From Oerskovia flava (GTDB taxonomy: Bacteria; Actinomycetota; Actinomycetes; Actinomycetales; Cellulomonadaceae), in contig NZ_JAOXSR010000001.1 of NCBI RefSeq assembly GCF_026163685.1, forward strand, positions 434,001-498,000: 64,000 bases of DNA, read 5' to 3'. Each line of letters opens with the position of its first letter. The first letter of the stretch is position 1. The notes beneath the pieces are model-generated. The model was not told the DNA's origin. It did not search any database and saw nothing but the letters and a program-made list of their open reading frames with translations. Made by a program: the position numbers and the translations under genes. This document shows, piece after piece, positions 26,811 to 35,838 of this stretch.

Positions 26811-27842
26811 TCAGCTGATGGGGGCGGTGGACTCCCGGGTGACGACGCGGCACGGGAGCTCCTCGATGCCGGGGCGGCGGGTGCCGTCGATCGCGGCGAA
26901 GAGCCGCTGGGCCGCGATGCGCCCGACCCGTTCGAGGTTCATGTCGACGCTCGTGAGCTGCGGGCGCGCGTTGGTGGTCAGCACCTCCCAGTTGTCGAAA
27001 CCGATGACCGACGCGTCGCCGGGGACGTCGCGCCCCAGCTCTCGCAGGGCGTCCAGGACGCCGCGCGCAATCTGGTCGCTGCCGCAGAAGAACCCGTCGA
27101 CGTCGGGGTGCTGCTCGACGATCATCCGCGCCGCCCCGCGGCCCCAGCCCTCGCTCCACGAGCCGAAGTAGGTCTGGTTGCCGACCAGCGAGAGGCCGGC
27201 CGCCTCGAGCGCGGCCGCTGCGCCGGTCGCCCGGTCCTGCGCCGCCTTGTAGGCGGGGTCGCCCGACACGTGGGCGATCTTGCGACGCCCGCAGGACAGG
27301 AGGTGCTCCACCGCGAGGCGTCCGGCACCGACGCCGTCGGCCGTGATCGACATGTCCTCGGGGTCCTCGGACGGCGCGTAGGCATAGACGACCGGCACGG
27401 GGACCTCCGCGCCGAGCGGAGGGCGCGGGTCCGTGCGGGACCCGACGACGATGAGGCCGTCCACCCGGCGCGAGAGCAGCGCGCGCACGTGGTGCTGCTC
27501 GCGGATCGCGTCGCCGCGCGCGTCGCAGAGGAACACCGAGACGCGGCCGGCGCCGAACGCGTCCTCGGCGCCCATGAGCACGGGGATCGAGAAGCGGCCC
27601 TCGAGGTCGCTCGTGAGCAGCCCGACCGTCCCGGTGCGGCCCTTGAGCAGGCCGCGGGCCAGGGCGTTGGGCGCGAAGGACAGCCGCTCGGCCGCCTCGA
27701 GGACCCGCAGCCGGGTCTCGGCCTTGACCTGGTCACGTCCGTTGATCGCCTTGGAGGCGGTCGCGATCGACACGCCGGCGAGGCGGGCGACGTCGGTGAG
27801 GGTCGCAGCGCGCGGCGGCGTGCCGGAGGTCTGGTTGGTCAT
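26811..27842 (-). CDS. LacI family transcriptional regulator of the ABC importer/GH127 operon
   Basis: A 343-residue LacI/GalR protein. The helix-turn-helix is TLTDVARLAGVSIATASKAI (about residues 14-33), followed by the effector domain with GLLTSDLEGRFSIP, GFFCGSDQIARG and VIGFDNWEVLTT. The ATG at 27842 has GGAAGGGG upstream. It is divergent from the sugar ABC transporter operon at 28161-33561, and the intergenic region has a promoter overlapped by GAAAACCTTTTC, a likely operator. The related motif in front of the secreted arabinose loci suggests it may control a wider regulon (inference). Confidence 0.87.
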   Translation of the reverse strand: MTNQTSGTPPRAATLTDVARLAGVSIATASKAINGRDQVKAETRLRVLEAAERLSFAPNALARGLLKGRTGTVGLLTSDLEGRFSIPVLMGAEDAFGAGRVSVFLCDARGDAIREQHHVRALLSRRVDGLIVVGSRTDPRPPLGAEVPVPVVYAYAPSEDPEDMSITADGVGAGRLAVEHLLSCGRRKIAHVSGDPAYKAAQDRATGAAAALEAAGLSLVGNQTYFGSWSEGWGRGAARMIVEQHPDVDGFFCGSDQIARGVLDALRELGRDVPGDASVIGFDNWEVLTTNARPQLTSVDMNLERVGRIAAQRLFAAIDGTRRPGIEELPCRVVTRESTAPIS

Positions 27843-27912
27843 GTGTCGCGGCCCCCTTCCGGTGCGACGGGTACCGCGGTTCCCGTGACCGAACTGTAAC
27901 CCTTCCGGCTGC

Positions 27913-27967
27913 TTGACGGGTCGCGCCTGCTGCAATACATTCAGAAAACCTTTTCGGCGAGTTTCGG
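27913..27967 (+). promoter_or_regulatory. ABC importer promoter and operator (site A)
   Basis: TTGACG (27913-27918), a 17-bp spacer and TACATT (27936-27941) form a good sigma70-like promoter. Starting 2 nt after the -10 is GAAAACCTTTTC (27944-27955), a dyad with GAAAA/TTTTC arms. The wider motif GAAAAC-N9-GAGTTTCGG (27944-27967) recurs with identical spacing at 35409. The remaining leader to 28160 shows no other recognised signal apart from AGGAGA before the start codon. Confidence 0.65.
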
Positions 27968-28160
27968 TGAGTGGGTCTTCATCGAAGAGTAGTGCGGGAG
28001 AGGGACGTACGGCCAGGCGGACGAGTCGACGGCGACACGCTGACCGAAAGGTGCTCGCACCACTCGGATGCAGAGGGGTCACGGCACGCACGGTGGACGG
28101 GCACGGCTGGACAAGACGCGATGGACGCGACAGCTCGACGACGAGTGGTAGGAGACGCGA

Positions 28161-29477
28161 ATGACGAACGACCGGAAGCGCTCGACGGTCACCAGGATGA
28201 CCTCGGCCGCGGTGATCGGCCTGATGGCCCTCGGCCTCGCCGCCTGCGGGACCTCCGGGTCCGGCACGAGCCCGGGTGCGGACCCGGGGCCGGGAGCCGG
28301 CGGGGTCGAGGGTGTCGACGACGGCACCTCGCTCACGCTGTGGACCCGCGCCCCGATGGAGCAGCAGGCCAAGCTCCTCGTGGACGCGTACAACGCGAGC
28401 CACGAGAACCAGGTCGACCTGACGATCGTGCCCAACGACGACTACGTCGCGAAGGTCGGGGCCGCCGCCGGCAGCGGCGGACTGCCCGACCTCTTCGCCG
28501 CGGACATCGTCTACGTGCCGAACTGGGTCGAGCAGGGCCTGTTCCAGGACCTCACGGGCCGGATCGACGAGCTCCCCTTCAAGGACGAGATCAACGCCGG
28601 GCACCTCGAGGCCGGGACCTACGACGACGCGGCGCACGTGCTGCCGTTCGTCCTGGACATCTCGGTGCTGTTCTACAACAAGGACCTCTACGAGCAGGCC
28701 GGCCTCGACCCCGAGGCGCCGCCGACGACGCTGCGGGAGATGGCCGAGCACGCCAAGGCGGTCGACGCCCTCGGCGGTGACGTGGACGGGACCTTCTTCG
28801 GCGGCAACTGCGGCGGGTGCCTCGTCTTCACCTGGTTCCCGTCCGTGTGGGCGGCCGGGGACGAGGTCATGGCGAACGACGGCACCGAGTCGCTCCTCGC
28901 CAGCGAGACCGCCCAGGAGGTCTACGACATCTACGCGGACCTCGTCGCGTCCGACGCGGTCGGGGCCGGTACGCGGGACGAGACCGGCGCGACCTGGGTC
29001 GCTCCCTTCCAGGAGGGCAAGGTCGGTGTGATGCCGTACCCGGCGACGCTGCTGGCCACGACGGACGAGTCCGTCGACGTCGGCGTCGCCCCGATCCCCG
29101 GGCCTGACGGCGGCGCCTCCACCTTCGTGGGCGGCGACGGCATCGGGATCTCCAAGGACTCGGAGTCGTCCGACCAGGCGTGGCACTTCCTGTCCTGGAT
29201 GATGTCCGAGGACGCGCAGGTCGAGGTGCTCGCGAAGAACGGTGACGTCACGTCGCGGGCCGACCTCGCCGACAACGAGTACTCGTCGCAGGACCCGCGG
29301 GTCGTGACGATCAACGAGGTCGCGAGCCAGGGCCGGACGCCCGTCGCGCGCAACTTCCAGCAGGCGTTCAACGCGCCGACGAGCCCGTGGCTCACGCTGA
29401 TCCGCAACGCCGTCTTCGAGGGCGGCACGACGGTGCCCGAGGACAACGACGAGATCACCGCGGTCCTCCAGCAGTGA
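28161..29477 (+). CDS. ABC transporter sugar-binding lipoprotein (family 1)
   Basis: A 438-residue extracellular solute-binding protein that captures an oligosaccharide for the two permeases encoded next. The signal peptide ends in the lipobox LAAC (C29), followed by a Gly/Pro/Ser-rich linker, then the class I fold with SLTLWTRAPMEQQAKLLV and GKVGVMPYPATLL segments. The ATG at 28161 follows AGGAGACGCG. An arabinose-containing oligosaccharide is likely from the GH127 gene in the same operon; this is inference. Confidence 0.92.
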   Translation: MTNDRKRSTVTRMTSAAVIGLMALGLAACGTSGSGTSPGADPGPGAGGVEGVDDGTSLTLWTRAPMEQQAKLLVDAYNASHENQVDLTIVPNDDYVAKVGAAAGSGGLPDLFAADIVYVPNWVEQGLFQDLTGRIDELPFKDEINAGHLEAGTYDDAAHVLPFVLDISVLFYNKDLYEQAGLDPEAPPTTLREMAEHAKAVDALGGDVDGTFFGGNCGGCLVFTWFPSVWAAGDEVMANDGTESLLASETAQEVYDIYADLVASDAVGAGTRDETGATWVAPFQEGKVGVMPYPATLLATTDESVDVGVAPIPGPDGGASTFVGGDGIGISKDSESSDQAWHFLSWMMSEDAQVEVLAKNGDVTSRADLADNEYSSQDPRVVTINEVASQGRTPVARNFQQAFNAPTSPWLTLIRNAVFEGGTTVPEDNDEITAVLQQ

Positions 29478-29482
29478 CGGCC

Positions 29483-29515
29483 CCGTGCGCCGCCGGTCTC
29501 GCCGGCGGCGCACGG
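29483..29515 (+). other. Intercistronic hairpin after the binding-protein gene
   Basis: A perfect 14-bp stem (29483-29496 with 29502-29515) with a 5-nt loop, 6 nt after the binding-protein stop. In ABC operons such hairpins protect the binding-protein mRNA or partly terminate, so that binding protein exceeds permease. Confidence 0.65.
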
Positions 29516-29604
29516 ACCCACGGCCCGCCGGGCCCACCGGTCTCCGGGCCGTCAACCGAACGACCGCTCGAACGCCCCTGCTCGTCCGTCCTCTGGAGCT
29601 CGAC

Positions 29605-30561
29605 ATGTCGGTGCAGCAAGCACCCGTGATACCGCCGCCCGCCGGCGGTCTGCCACCCAGGTCCCGCGCCCGCCGGCTGCGGTCCTCCCGCGGCGCCGCC
29701 CTGCGCGGGTGGGCCTACGCCGCGCCGACGGCGCTGTTCGTCCTCGTCTTCTTCGTCCTGCCGATCCTGCTCGTCGGGCAGATGTCGGTCTCCGACTGGC
29801 CGCTGCTCGCCGGGAACCGCGGGTTCAACGCCCCCGACAACTTCCGGGACGCGGTCGACAACCGCTTCTTCTGGGACTCGGTGGTCTTCACCCTGACGTA
29901 CACCGTCATCGCGACCGTCCTGCTCATCGGCCTCGGACTCGGCCTCGCGCTGCTCGTCCAGGAGTCGGGGCGCTGGAAGGGCTTCCTGCGCACGGCGATC
30001 CTCGTGCCCAGCGCGCTCGGCCTGGCGTCGGCGTCCCTGCTCTTCTACGCGCTGTACTCCCCGCAGAGCGGCCCGATCTCCCCGCTGCTGGAGGCGCTGG
30101 GGCTCGTCGAGGGCCCGGTCTCCTTCCTCGGCTCGCCCGGGGCGGCGCTGTGGTCGACCGTCTTCCTCATCGTGTGGCGCTTCGCGGGCTTCTACATGCT
30201 GCTGCTGCTCGTCGGCCTCCAGGGCATCCCGCACGACGTGTTCGAGGCGGCCCGGATGGACGGCGCGAACCGTCGGCAGACCTTCGCGCGGATCACGCTC
30301 CCGCTCCTGCGGCCGTCCCTCGCGCTCTGCACGATCATGTGCGTCACCGGCTCGCTGCTGGCGTTCGACCAGTTCTACATCCTCACCAAGGGCGGCCCGG
30401 ACAACAGCACCATCACCGTCGTCCAGCTCATCTACAACGTCGCGTTCCAGGGGCAGAACGACCTCGGCATCGCCGCGGCGCTGTCGTTCATCGTGCTCGC
30501 GGCGCTCGTCGTGATCAACGTCGTGCAGTTCCGCGCCATGCGCGCACCGGAGGGGAAGTGA
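29605..30561 (+). CDS. ABC sugar transporter permease (MalF type)
   Basis: A 318-residue inner-membrane permease with six transmembrane segments, beginning with ALFVLVFFVLPILLVGQ. The EAA loop is DVFEAARMDGANRRQTFARI, the contact site for the ATPase. The ATG at 29605 with GGAG 6 nt upstream is chosen; the frame open from 29485 would add an Arg-rich, Shine-Dalgarno-less stretch across the hairpin. It overlaps or abuts the next permease gene. Confidence 0.93.
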   Translation: MSVQQAPVIPPPAGGLPPRSRARRLRSSRGAALRGWAYAAPTALFVLVFFVLPILLVGQMSVSDWPLLAGNRGFNAPDNFRDAVDNRFFWDSVVFTLTYTVIATVLLIGLGLGLALLVQESGRWKGFLRTAILVPSALGLASASLLFYALYSPQSGPISPLLEALGLVEGPVSFLGSPGAALWSTVFLIVWRFAGFYMLLLLVGLQGIPHDVFEAARMDGANRRQTFARITLPLLRPSLALCTIMCVTGSLLAFDQFYILTKGGPDNSTITVVQLIYNVAFQGQNDLGIAAALSFIVLAALVVINVVQFRAMRAPEGK

Positions 30562-31475
30562 CACCGGCCATGACGCAGACCGTCACACCGCAGCACGAGA
30601 CGCCGGCGAGCGGGCCCGCGCAGGCCCGCCCCCGCCGTCGGGCACCGCAGACCCGGATCGCGGGGCTGGCGCTGCGCACGCCCTACTGGGTGTTCACCGG
30701 CGCGCTCGCCGTCGTCTTCCTCTTCCCGCTCGTGTGGGCCGGCGTCGCGTCGGTCTCGCCCCAACCGGGCAGCAACCAGATCAACGGCTGGGGCCTCGGC
30801 AACTACGTGACCCTCGCCGGCTACCAGGCCGGGGTGTGGCAGTACGTCGCGAACTCGGTCGTCGTCTCGGGCCTGACGGTGCTGTTCACGCTCGTCGTCT
30901 CGCTGCTCGGCGGCTACGCGTTCGCCCGGTTCCGGTTCCCCGGGCGCAACGTGCTCTTCCTCGTCGTGCTCGCGATCCTCATGGTGCCGTACGCGACGCT
31001 CCTCATCCCGCTCTACGTGCTGCTCAACTCCCTCGGGCTGCAGAACTCGCTGCTGGGCCTCGCGCTCGTGCTCACCATGTTCCAGCTGCCCTTCGCGACG
31101 TTCATGATGCGGATCTCGTTCGAGTCGGTGCCGCGCGAGCTCGACGAAGCCGCGCTCGTCGACGGCTGCTCGTCGTTCGGCGCGCTGCGCCGGGTCCTCC
31201 TACCGGCCGTGAAGCCGGGGTTGATCACGGTGGGGTTGTTCGCGTTCCTCGCGGCTTGGAACGACTTCGTCGCCCCGCTGATCCTCATCACGGACTCGGC
31301 GAAGGCGCCGCTGCCCCTCGCGGTGGCCAACATGCGTCAGCAGGTCATGGGCGTCGTCGACTACGGCGCGACCCAGGCCGGGGTCGTGGTGCTCGCGCTG
31401 CCGTGCGTCGTGCTGTTCCTCCTCCTGCAGCGCCACTACGTGCAGGGCTTTATGACGGGAGCCCTGAAGGGATGA
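30558..31475 (+). CDS. ABC sugar transporter permease (MalG type)
   Basis: A 305-residue permease with six transmembrane segments and the EAA loop ELDEAALVDGCSSFGALRRV. The GTG at 30558 overlaps the previous stop by 4 nt (GTGA) and has GGAGGGG just upstream; an ATG at 30570 is an alternative. No ATPase gene is present in the operon, so a shared MsiK-type ATPase encoded elsewhere is expected, as is common for actinobacterial sugar importers. Confidence 0.93.
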   Translation: MTPAMTQTVTPQHETPASGPAQARPRRRAPQTRIAGLALRTPYWVFTGALAVVFLFPLVWAGVASVSPQPGSNQINGWGLGNYVTLAGYQAGVWQYVANSVVVSGLTVLFTLVVSLLGGYAFARFRFPGRNVLFLVVLAILMVPYATLLIPLYVLLNSLGLQNSLLGLALVLTMFQLPFATFMMRISFESVPRELDEAALVDGCSSFGALRRVLLPAVKPGLITVGLFAFLAAWNDFVAPLILITDSAKAPLPLAVANMRQQVMGVVDYGATQAGVVVLALPCVVLFLLLQRHYVQGFMTGALKG

Positions 31476-31557
31476 GCCCGCCCCCCTGACCACGTCGTCC
31501 CCGTCCCTGCTCGAGCACCCGCACCGATGCGGCGTCCGCCGCCACCGGAGGTATCCC

Positions 31558-33561
31558 GTGACCCTTCATCCGTCGACCCGTCCGCAGCCCGCCGTGCGCC
31601 CCGGGTACCCCGTGCCGGGCACCGGTGTCCCGGTCGCGCCCGGCAGGTCCCGCCTGCAGCCACTTGGCATCGACCAGGTCCGCATCACCGGCGGGTTCTG
31701 GGCCGAGCGGCAGGAGGTCAACCGTGCCGCGACGCTCGGGCACATCGAGCACTGGTTGGAGCGCGAGGGCTGGCTGGGGAACTTCGACGCGGCGGTCCGC
31801 GGCACGCTGCCGGGGGCGCGTCGCGGCCGGGAGTTCGCCGACTCGGAGGTCTACAAGCTCCTCGAGGCCATGGCCTGGGAGCTGGGGCGACGGCCCGACG
31901 ACGTGCTCGAGCGCCGGCGCGACGCCATCGTGGCGCGGGTCGCGGCGGCGCAGGAACCCGACGGGTACATCGGCACCATGTTCGGTCGCCCGGGCCAGGG
32001 CGCGCGGTACTCCGACCTCGAGTGGGGTCACGAGCTGTACTGCCAGGGCCACCTCCTGCAGGCGGCGGTCGCCCGGATCCGCACCGGGCACCCCGACGAC
32101 CTGCTCGTCGAGGTCGCGCGCCGTTCCGCGGAGCACGTCTGCGCGACGTTCGGACCCGGGGGGATCGAGGGGATCTGCGGGCATGCGGAGATCGAGGTCG
32201 CGCTCGTCGAGCTCGGCCGGGCGCTGGACGAACCGCGGTACGTCGAGCAGGCGGCCCTGTTCGTCGAGCGGCACGGCCACGGCACCCTGCGGGACATCGA
32301 GTTCGGCCGTTCCTACTACCAGGACGACGTCCCGGTGCGGGATGCCGAGGTGTTTCGCGGGCACGCCGTGCGCGCCAACTACCTCGCGGCCGGTGCGCTC
32401 GACGTCGGCGTCGAACGGGCGGACGGCGCGCTGGTCGACGCCGTCGTCCGGCAGTGGGAGCGCACCTCCGCGCGGCGGACGTACGTCACCGGCGGGCAGG
32501 GCTCGCACCACCAGGACGAGGCGTTCGGGGACGACTTCGTGCTGCCCCCCGACCGCGCCTACTCGGAGACGTGCGCCGGGGTCGGGTCGGTCATGGTCGG
32601 GTGGCGGCTGCTGCTCGCCGAGGGCGACCCGCGGTACGCCGACGCCGTGGAGCGCGCCCTGTTCAACGTCGTCGCGACGTCCCCGGCGCACGACGGCCGG
32701 GCCTTCTACTACGCGAACACCCTGCACCAGCGGGTGCCGGGGGAGCCGGCGAGCCAGGACGAGCCGAGCAAGCGCGCCGAGTCGTCGTTGCGCGCCCCTT
32801 GGTTCGAGGTCTCCTGCTGTCCGCCGAACGTCGCGCGTACCTTCGCGAGCCTCGCGGCGTACGTCGCGACGGTCGACGCCGACGGGCTCCAGCTCCATCA
32901 GTACGCGACCAGCGAGATTCGGGCGACCCTGACGACGGGGGAGCCGGTCGCGCTCGACGTCGAGACACGGTTCCCCGCCGACGGCCGGGTCACGGTCCGG
33001 GTCGTGGAGGCACCGGACCGCCCGTGGTCCCTCACGCTGCGGGTGCCCGGCTGGTCACGGCGCGCGACCCTGAGCATCGACGGGGGCGCGGCCCGCACGG
33101 CGGGTCAGGGCCGGGTGCTCGTCGGTGACCTGCGCGCGGGCAGCGTCGTCGTCCTCGAGCTCGACGTGGCGCCCTACTTCGTCCAGCCGGACGACCGCGT
33201 CGACGCCGTCCGCGGCTGCGTCGCCGTGCAGCGCGGGCCGGAGGTGCTGTGCGTGGAGTCGGTCGACCTCGGCCACGTCCCGGGCAGCGGCGACGTCGGT
33301 GACCTGCGGGTCGACACGAGCGTGGCGCCGTGGCTCGCGGGGGACCGGGTGCTCGTCCGGGCGATGGTGCGCACACCGCGCGAGGGTGCACCGTCGTGGC
33401 CGTACCGGCCGCTGGTGCCGCCACCGAGCCCTTCCGACGACGGGGCGGGCGACCCCGCACGGGCGGTCGATGACCAGGCGTACGACGTGCCGCTCGTGCC
33501 GTACCACGACTGGGCCAACCGCGGGCCGGCCACGATGCGGATCTGGCTGCCGACGCACTGA
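31558..33561 (+). CDS. Non-reducing-end beta-L-arabinofuranosidase, GH127 (intracellular)
   Basis: A 667-residue GH127 enzyme close in size and layout to bifidobacterial HypBA1. The zinc/nucleophile set is E337-T-C339 in YSETCAGVG and C420/C421 in SCCPPN, and the probable acid/base is E321 in HHQDEAFG. These almost match HypBA1 numbering (E322, E338, C340, C417, C418). There is no signal peptide, so it should act on oligosaccharides brought in by the transporter encoded just upstream, whose operon it closes. The GTG at 31558 starts MTLHPSTRP, with an N-terminal Pro-rich extension of about 30 residues. Confidence 0.92.
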   Translation: MTLHPSTRPQPAVRPGYPVPGTGVPVAPGRSRLQPLGIDQVRITGGFWAERQEVNRAATLGHIEHWLEREGWLGNFDAAVRGTLPGARRGREFADSEVYKLLEAMAWELGRRPDDVLERRRDAIVARVAAAQEPDGYIGTMFGRPGQGARYSDLEWGHELYCQGHLLQAAVARIRTGHPDDLLVEVARRSAEHVCATFGPGGIEGICGHAEIEVALVELGRALDEPRYVEQAALFVERHGHGTLRDIEFGRSYYQDDVPVRDAEVFRGHAVRANYLAAGALDVGVERADGALVDAVVRQWERTSARRTYVTGGQGSHHQDEAFGDDFVLPPDRAYSETCAGVGSVMVGWRLLLAEGDPRYADAVERALFNVVATSPAHDGRAFYYANTLHQRVPGEPASQDEPSKRAESSLRAPWFEVSCCPPNVARTFASLAAYVATVDADGLQLHQYATSEIRATLTTGEPVALDVETRFPADGRVTVRVVEAPDRPWSLTLRVPGWSRRATLSIDGGAARTAGQGRVLVGDLRAGSVVVLELDVAPYFVQPDDRVDAVRGCVAVQRGPEVLCVESVDLGHVPGSGDVGDLRVDTSVAPWLAGDRVLVRAMVRTPREGAPSWPYRPLVPPPSPSDDGAGDPARAVDDQAYDVPLVPYHDWANRGPATMRIWLPTH

Positions 33562-33563
33562 GG

Positions 33564-33580
33564 GCGCCGGCCGCCGGCGC
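33564..33580. terminator. Bidirectional hairpin between GH127 and mutY
   Basis: GCGCCGG-CCG-CCGGCGC fills the 19-nt space between the two convergent stops. A 7-bp all-GC stem could terminate both operons. Confidence 0.5.
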
Positions 33581-34504
33581 TCACGCCGGGAGGCGGTAGA
33601 CGTCGCCGTCCTGCTCGACGAGGCCGTCCTCGACCAGGCTCGCCACGCACCGGCCCAGCTGGGCGGTGTCGTGCCACAACCCGGCGACGACCGCACGGTC
33701 GAGCGGGCCCGGCGCGTCGCGGAGCGCACCCATCACCCGGCCCCGTACCTGCCGGTCGGTGCCCTCCCAGGCCTGCGTCCGACGTCGGGCGGCATGCTCG
33801 TCCGCAGGGCTTCCCGCGAGGCGCCACGCGCACCGTGGGGCGACGGGGCACGCCTCGCATTGCGGCGACCGCGCGGTACACACCAGCGCCCCGAGCTCCA
33901 TCGAGGCCGCCGCCCAGGCGACGGCCTCGTCGTCGCCCGTCGGCGCGACGGTCGACGCGAGGCGTCGCTCGGCGGCCGTGTAGGCCGGTGCCGGCAGGGC
34001 CACGCCGGTGACGGCGCGGGCGATGACCCGGCGGACGTTCGTGTCCACGACGACGGCGTGCCGTCCGTGCGCGAACGCCGTCACCGCGGCCGCGGTGTAC
34101 TCACCGACACCCGGCAGCGCCCGCAGCTCGTCGACCCCGTGCGGGACCACCCCGCCGTGCTGGTCCGTCACGGTGCGGGCGCAGTCCTGCAGGCGCAGGG
34201 CGCGGCGGGGATAGCCGAGCCGGCCCCAGGCGCGCAGCACGTCGGCCGTCGGCGCCGCCGCCAGGTCGGCGGGCTCGGGCCATCGCGCCATCCATGCCCG
34301 CCACACGGGCTCCACCCGGACCACCGGGGTCTGCTGCAGCATCACCTCGCTGACGAGCACCCCCCACGCGGTCCGGTCCGCCGCCCGCCAGGGCAGGTCG
34401 CGCGCGGCGACGTCGAACCAGGACACGACGGCGGCCCGCAGGTCCGCGTGCTGCTTCCCCGAGGGGGTGCCGGACATGCTGACGGAGGTGCTGGGAGAGG
34501 CCAT
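33581..34504 (-). CDS. mutY: A/G-specific adenine DNA glycosylase
   Basis: Removes adenine mispaired with 8-oxoguanine or G in base-excision repair. The HhH-GPD domain carries the catalytic E53 (SEVMLQQTP), the hairpin LPGVGEYTAAAV and D154 (VVVDTNV). The [4Fe-4S] cluster ligands are C209, C216, C219 and C225, spaced C-x6-C-x2-C-x5-C. The 307-residue length is short of the C-terminal NUDIX-like domain of E. coli MutY, as in other actinobacteria. An internal ATG at 34477 is a possible alternative start. DisA and RadA genes, its usual neighbours, are 10 kb away. Confidence 0.95.
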   Translation of the reverse strand: MASPSTSVSMSGTPSGKQHADLRAAVVSWFDVAARDLPWRAADRTAWGVLVSEVMLQQTPVVRVEPVWRAWMARWPEPADLAAAPTADVLRAWGRLGYPRRALRLQDCARTVTDQHGGVVPHGVDELRALPGVGEYTAAAVTAFAHGRHAVVVDTNVRRVIARAVTGVALPAPAYTAAERRLASTVAPTGDDEAVAWAAASMELGALVCTARSPQCEACPVAPRCAWRLAGSPADEHAARRRTQAWEGTDRQVRGRVMGALRDAPGPLDRAVVAGLWHDTAQLGRCVASLVEDGLVEQDGDVYRLPA

Positions 34505-34635
34505 CGGTCCCTATTCTCACGCACCACGACCAGACCACGGCGCGGCTGGTCCGCCCCGCGCGCGGGTCGACGTACCGTGGTCGCATCGCGGTCGGTCGCA
34601 CGACCGCACCCGACGGGACGACGGACGGAGCACGC

Positions 34636-35364
34636 GTGAGCACGGGGCCCACCAGACCCAGCGCCGGTGTCCTGTGGGTCAGGCGGATCGTGGCGCTCGC
34701 GGTGCTGGCGGGCGTGGTCGCCGGCCTCGTGCTGCTCGGGTCGCTCGCGGTGCGCGCTGTGCAGCCCCTGCTCACCGGGGGAGACGAGCCGGCGGGGAAG
34801 ACCGCGCCACCGAGCCCGACCGCGTCCGGCCCTCCGCAGGACTGCGAGGCCCGGCACCTCGAGCTCACCCTCACGAGCGACGAGGAGGAGTACGCCCCCG
34901 GGCAGAACGTCCTCTTCACCATGGCGGTCTCCCACGTCGGCTCCCGGGAGTGCCTCGTCGACGGGTCCGACGTCGCGCGCCGGGTGACGATCACCTCCGA
35001 CGGCGAGCGCGTCTGGTCGTCGGGGGACTGCGCGAGCGGCGAGCGCATGCTCCTGCTGGGCGCAGGAGACGCCGACAGCGCGCAGACGCGCTGGCAGCGC
35101 TACACGTCCGCCCCGGAGTGCGAGGGCGAGCCCGAGGCGCTGCCGCCGGGCACCTACGAGGCCGTGCTCTCGATCGAGGGCGTGGACGGAGCCGTCAGCG
35201 AACCGGTGACCGTCGTGCTCGCCGCACCTCCGACGCCGAAGGAGGAGCCGTCCGGGGACGCGACCGACGAGCCGACCGACGAGCCGACCGACGAGCCGAC
35301 CGACGAGCCGACCGGTGAGCAGGGCGAGGACGAGGACGACGAGGTGGGCGGCGAGGACTCGTAG
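34636..35364 (+). CDS. Hypothetical membrane-anchored extracytoplasmic protein
   Basis: A 242-residue protein with one N-terminal transmembrane segment (about residues 17-43, VRRIVALAVLAGVVAGLVLL). A Pro/Ser linker follows, then a compact domain of about 130 residues with several cysteines (DCEARH, ECLVDG, GDCASG, PECEGE) that could form disulphides outside the cell. It ends in an acidic tail with the unit DEPT repeated four times (12-bp DNA repeat gacgagccgacc, about 35269-35312). No enzymatic motif is seen. The GTG at 34636 has GGAG 5 nt upstream. It is divergent from mutY. Function unknown. Confidence 0.7.
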   Translation: MSTGPTRPSAGVLWVRRIVALAVLAGVVAGLVLLGSLAVRAVQPLLTGGDEPAGKTAPPSPTASGPPQDCEARHLELTLTSDEEEYAPGQNVLFTMAVSHVGSRECLVDGSDVARRVTITSDGERVWSSGDCASGERMLLLGAGDADSAQTRWQRYTSAPECEGEPEALPPGTYEAVLSIEGVDGAVSEPVTVVLAAPPTPKEEPSGDATDEPTDEPTDEPTDEPTGEQGEDEDDEVGGEDS

Positions 35365-35408
35365 CGGTTCGCTTCACCGCTGGTCGTCCGATCCGAGCAG
35401 ACCTCGGA

Positions 35409-35432
35409 GAAAACAGTGCAGCAGAGTTTCGG
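35409..35432 (+). promoter_or_regulatory. Shared motif GAAAAC-N9-GAGTTTCGG (site B)
   Basis: This 24-nt element has both halves identical to site A at 27944, and the same 9-nt spacer, and lies about 430 nt before the large secreted hydrolase. No clear -35/-10 could be assigned next to it. Confidence 0.5.
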
Positions 35433-35838
35433 TCTTGTTGGAGCGTGACCACGCGGCGTCGTGGGTCGTCCGACTCTCCTGGCGAGAGAAATGCTGCAGA
35501 TCAGCGCGCTGTTCGCGACACCTGTGGCGGAGAAGGTGCTGCCGTGTGCAGCCGAAAATACCGAAAAGGATTGCGGTCTGCGCGTCGGTGGTGGTTGACT
35601 GTCGGGCGACCGCCGATCTCACCGTCGAGAGGCCCGGGGTGCTGCTCCATCACGATGCCGTGGACGACGTGCGCTGGTGCACGGCGTCCCGAGGGCGTCG
35701 CGGAGCCCACGGCAGGCCCCCCACGGTGAGTCGCAGGTCGGCGCGCCACGAGAGCAGGGCGGCCAGGGTGCCGATCGTTCCCTGCCGATCGTCCCGTCGG
35801 CGCGACGCTCCGTCCCAGATCCCGATCGAGAGGACACG
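35433..35838. other. Long upstream region of the large hydrolase, no gene seen
   Basis: No convincing coding region by start, Shine-Dalgarno or codon bias. The region has an A-rich patch with a repeated CCGAAAA (35550-35570), which could hold a regulator site. AGAGGACACG precedes the start codon at 35839. A long leader or a second promoter is possible. Confidence 0.5.

Noticed and set aside
35433-35838. Small genes in the region upstream of the large hydrolase
   Set aside because: Candidate frames of 70-175 codons in several registers lack Shine-Dalgarno sites and the window's GC3 pattern.
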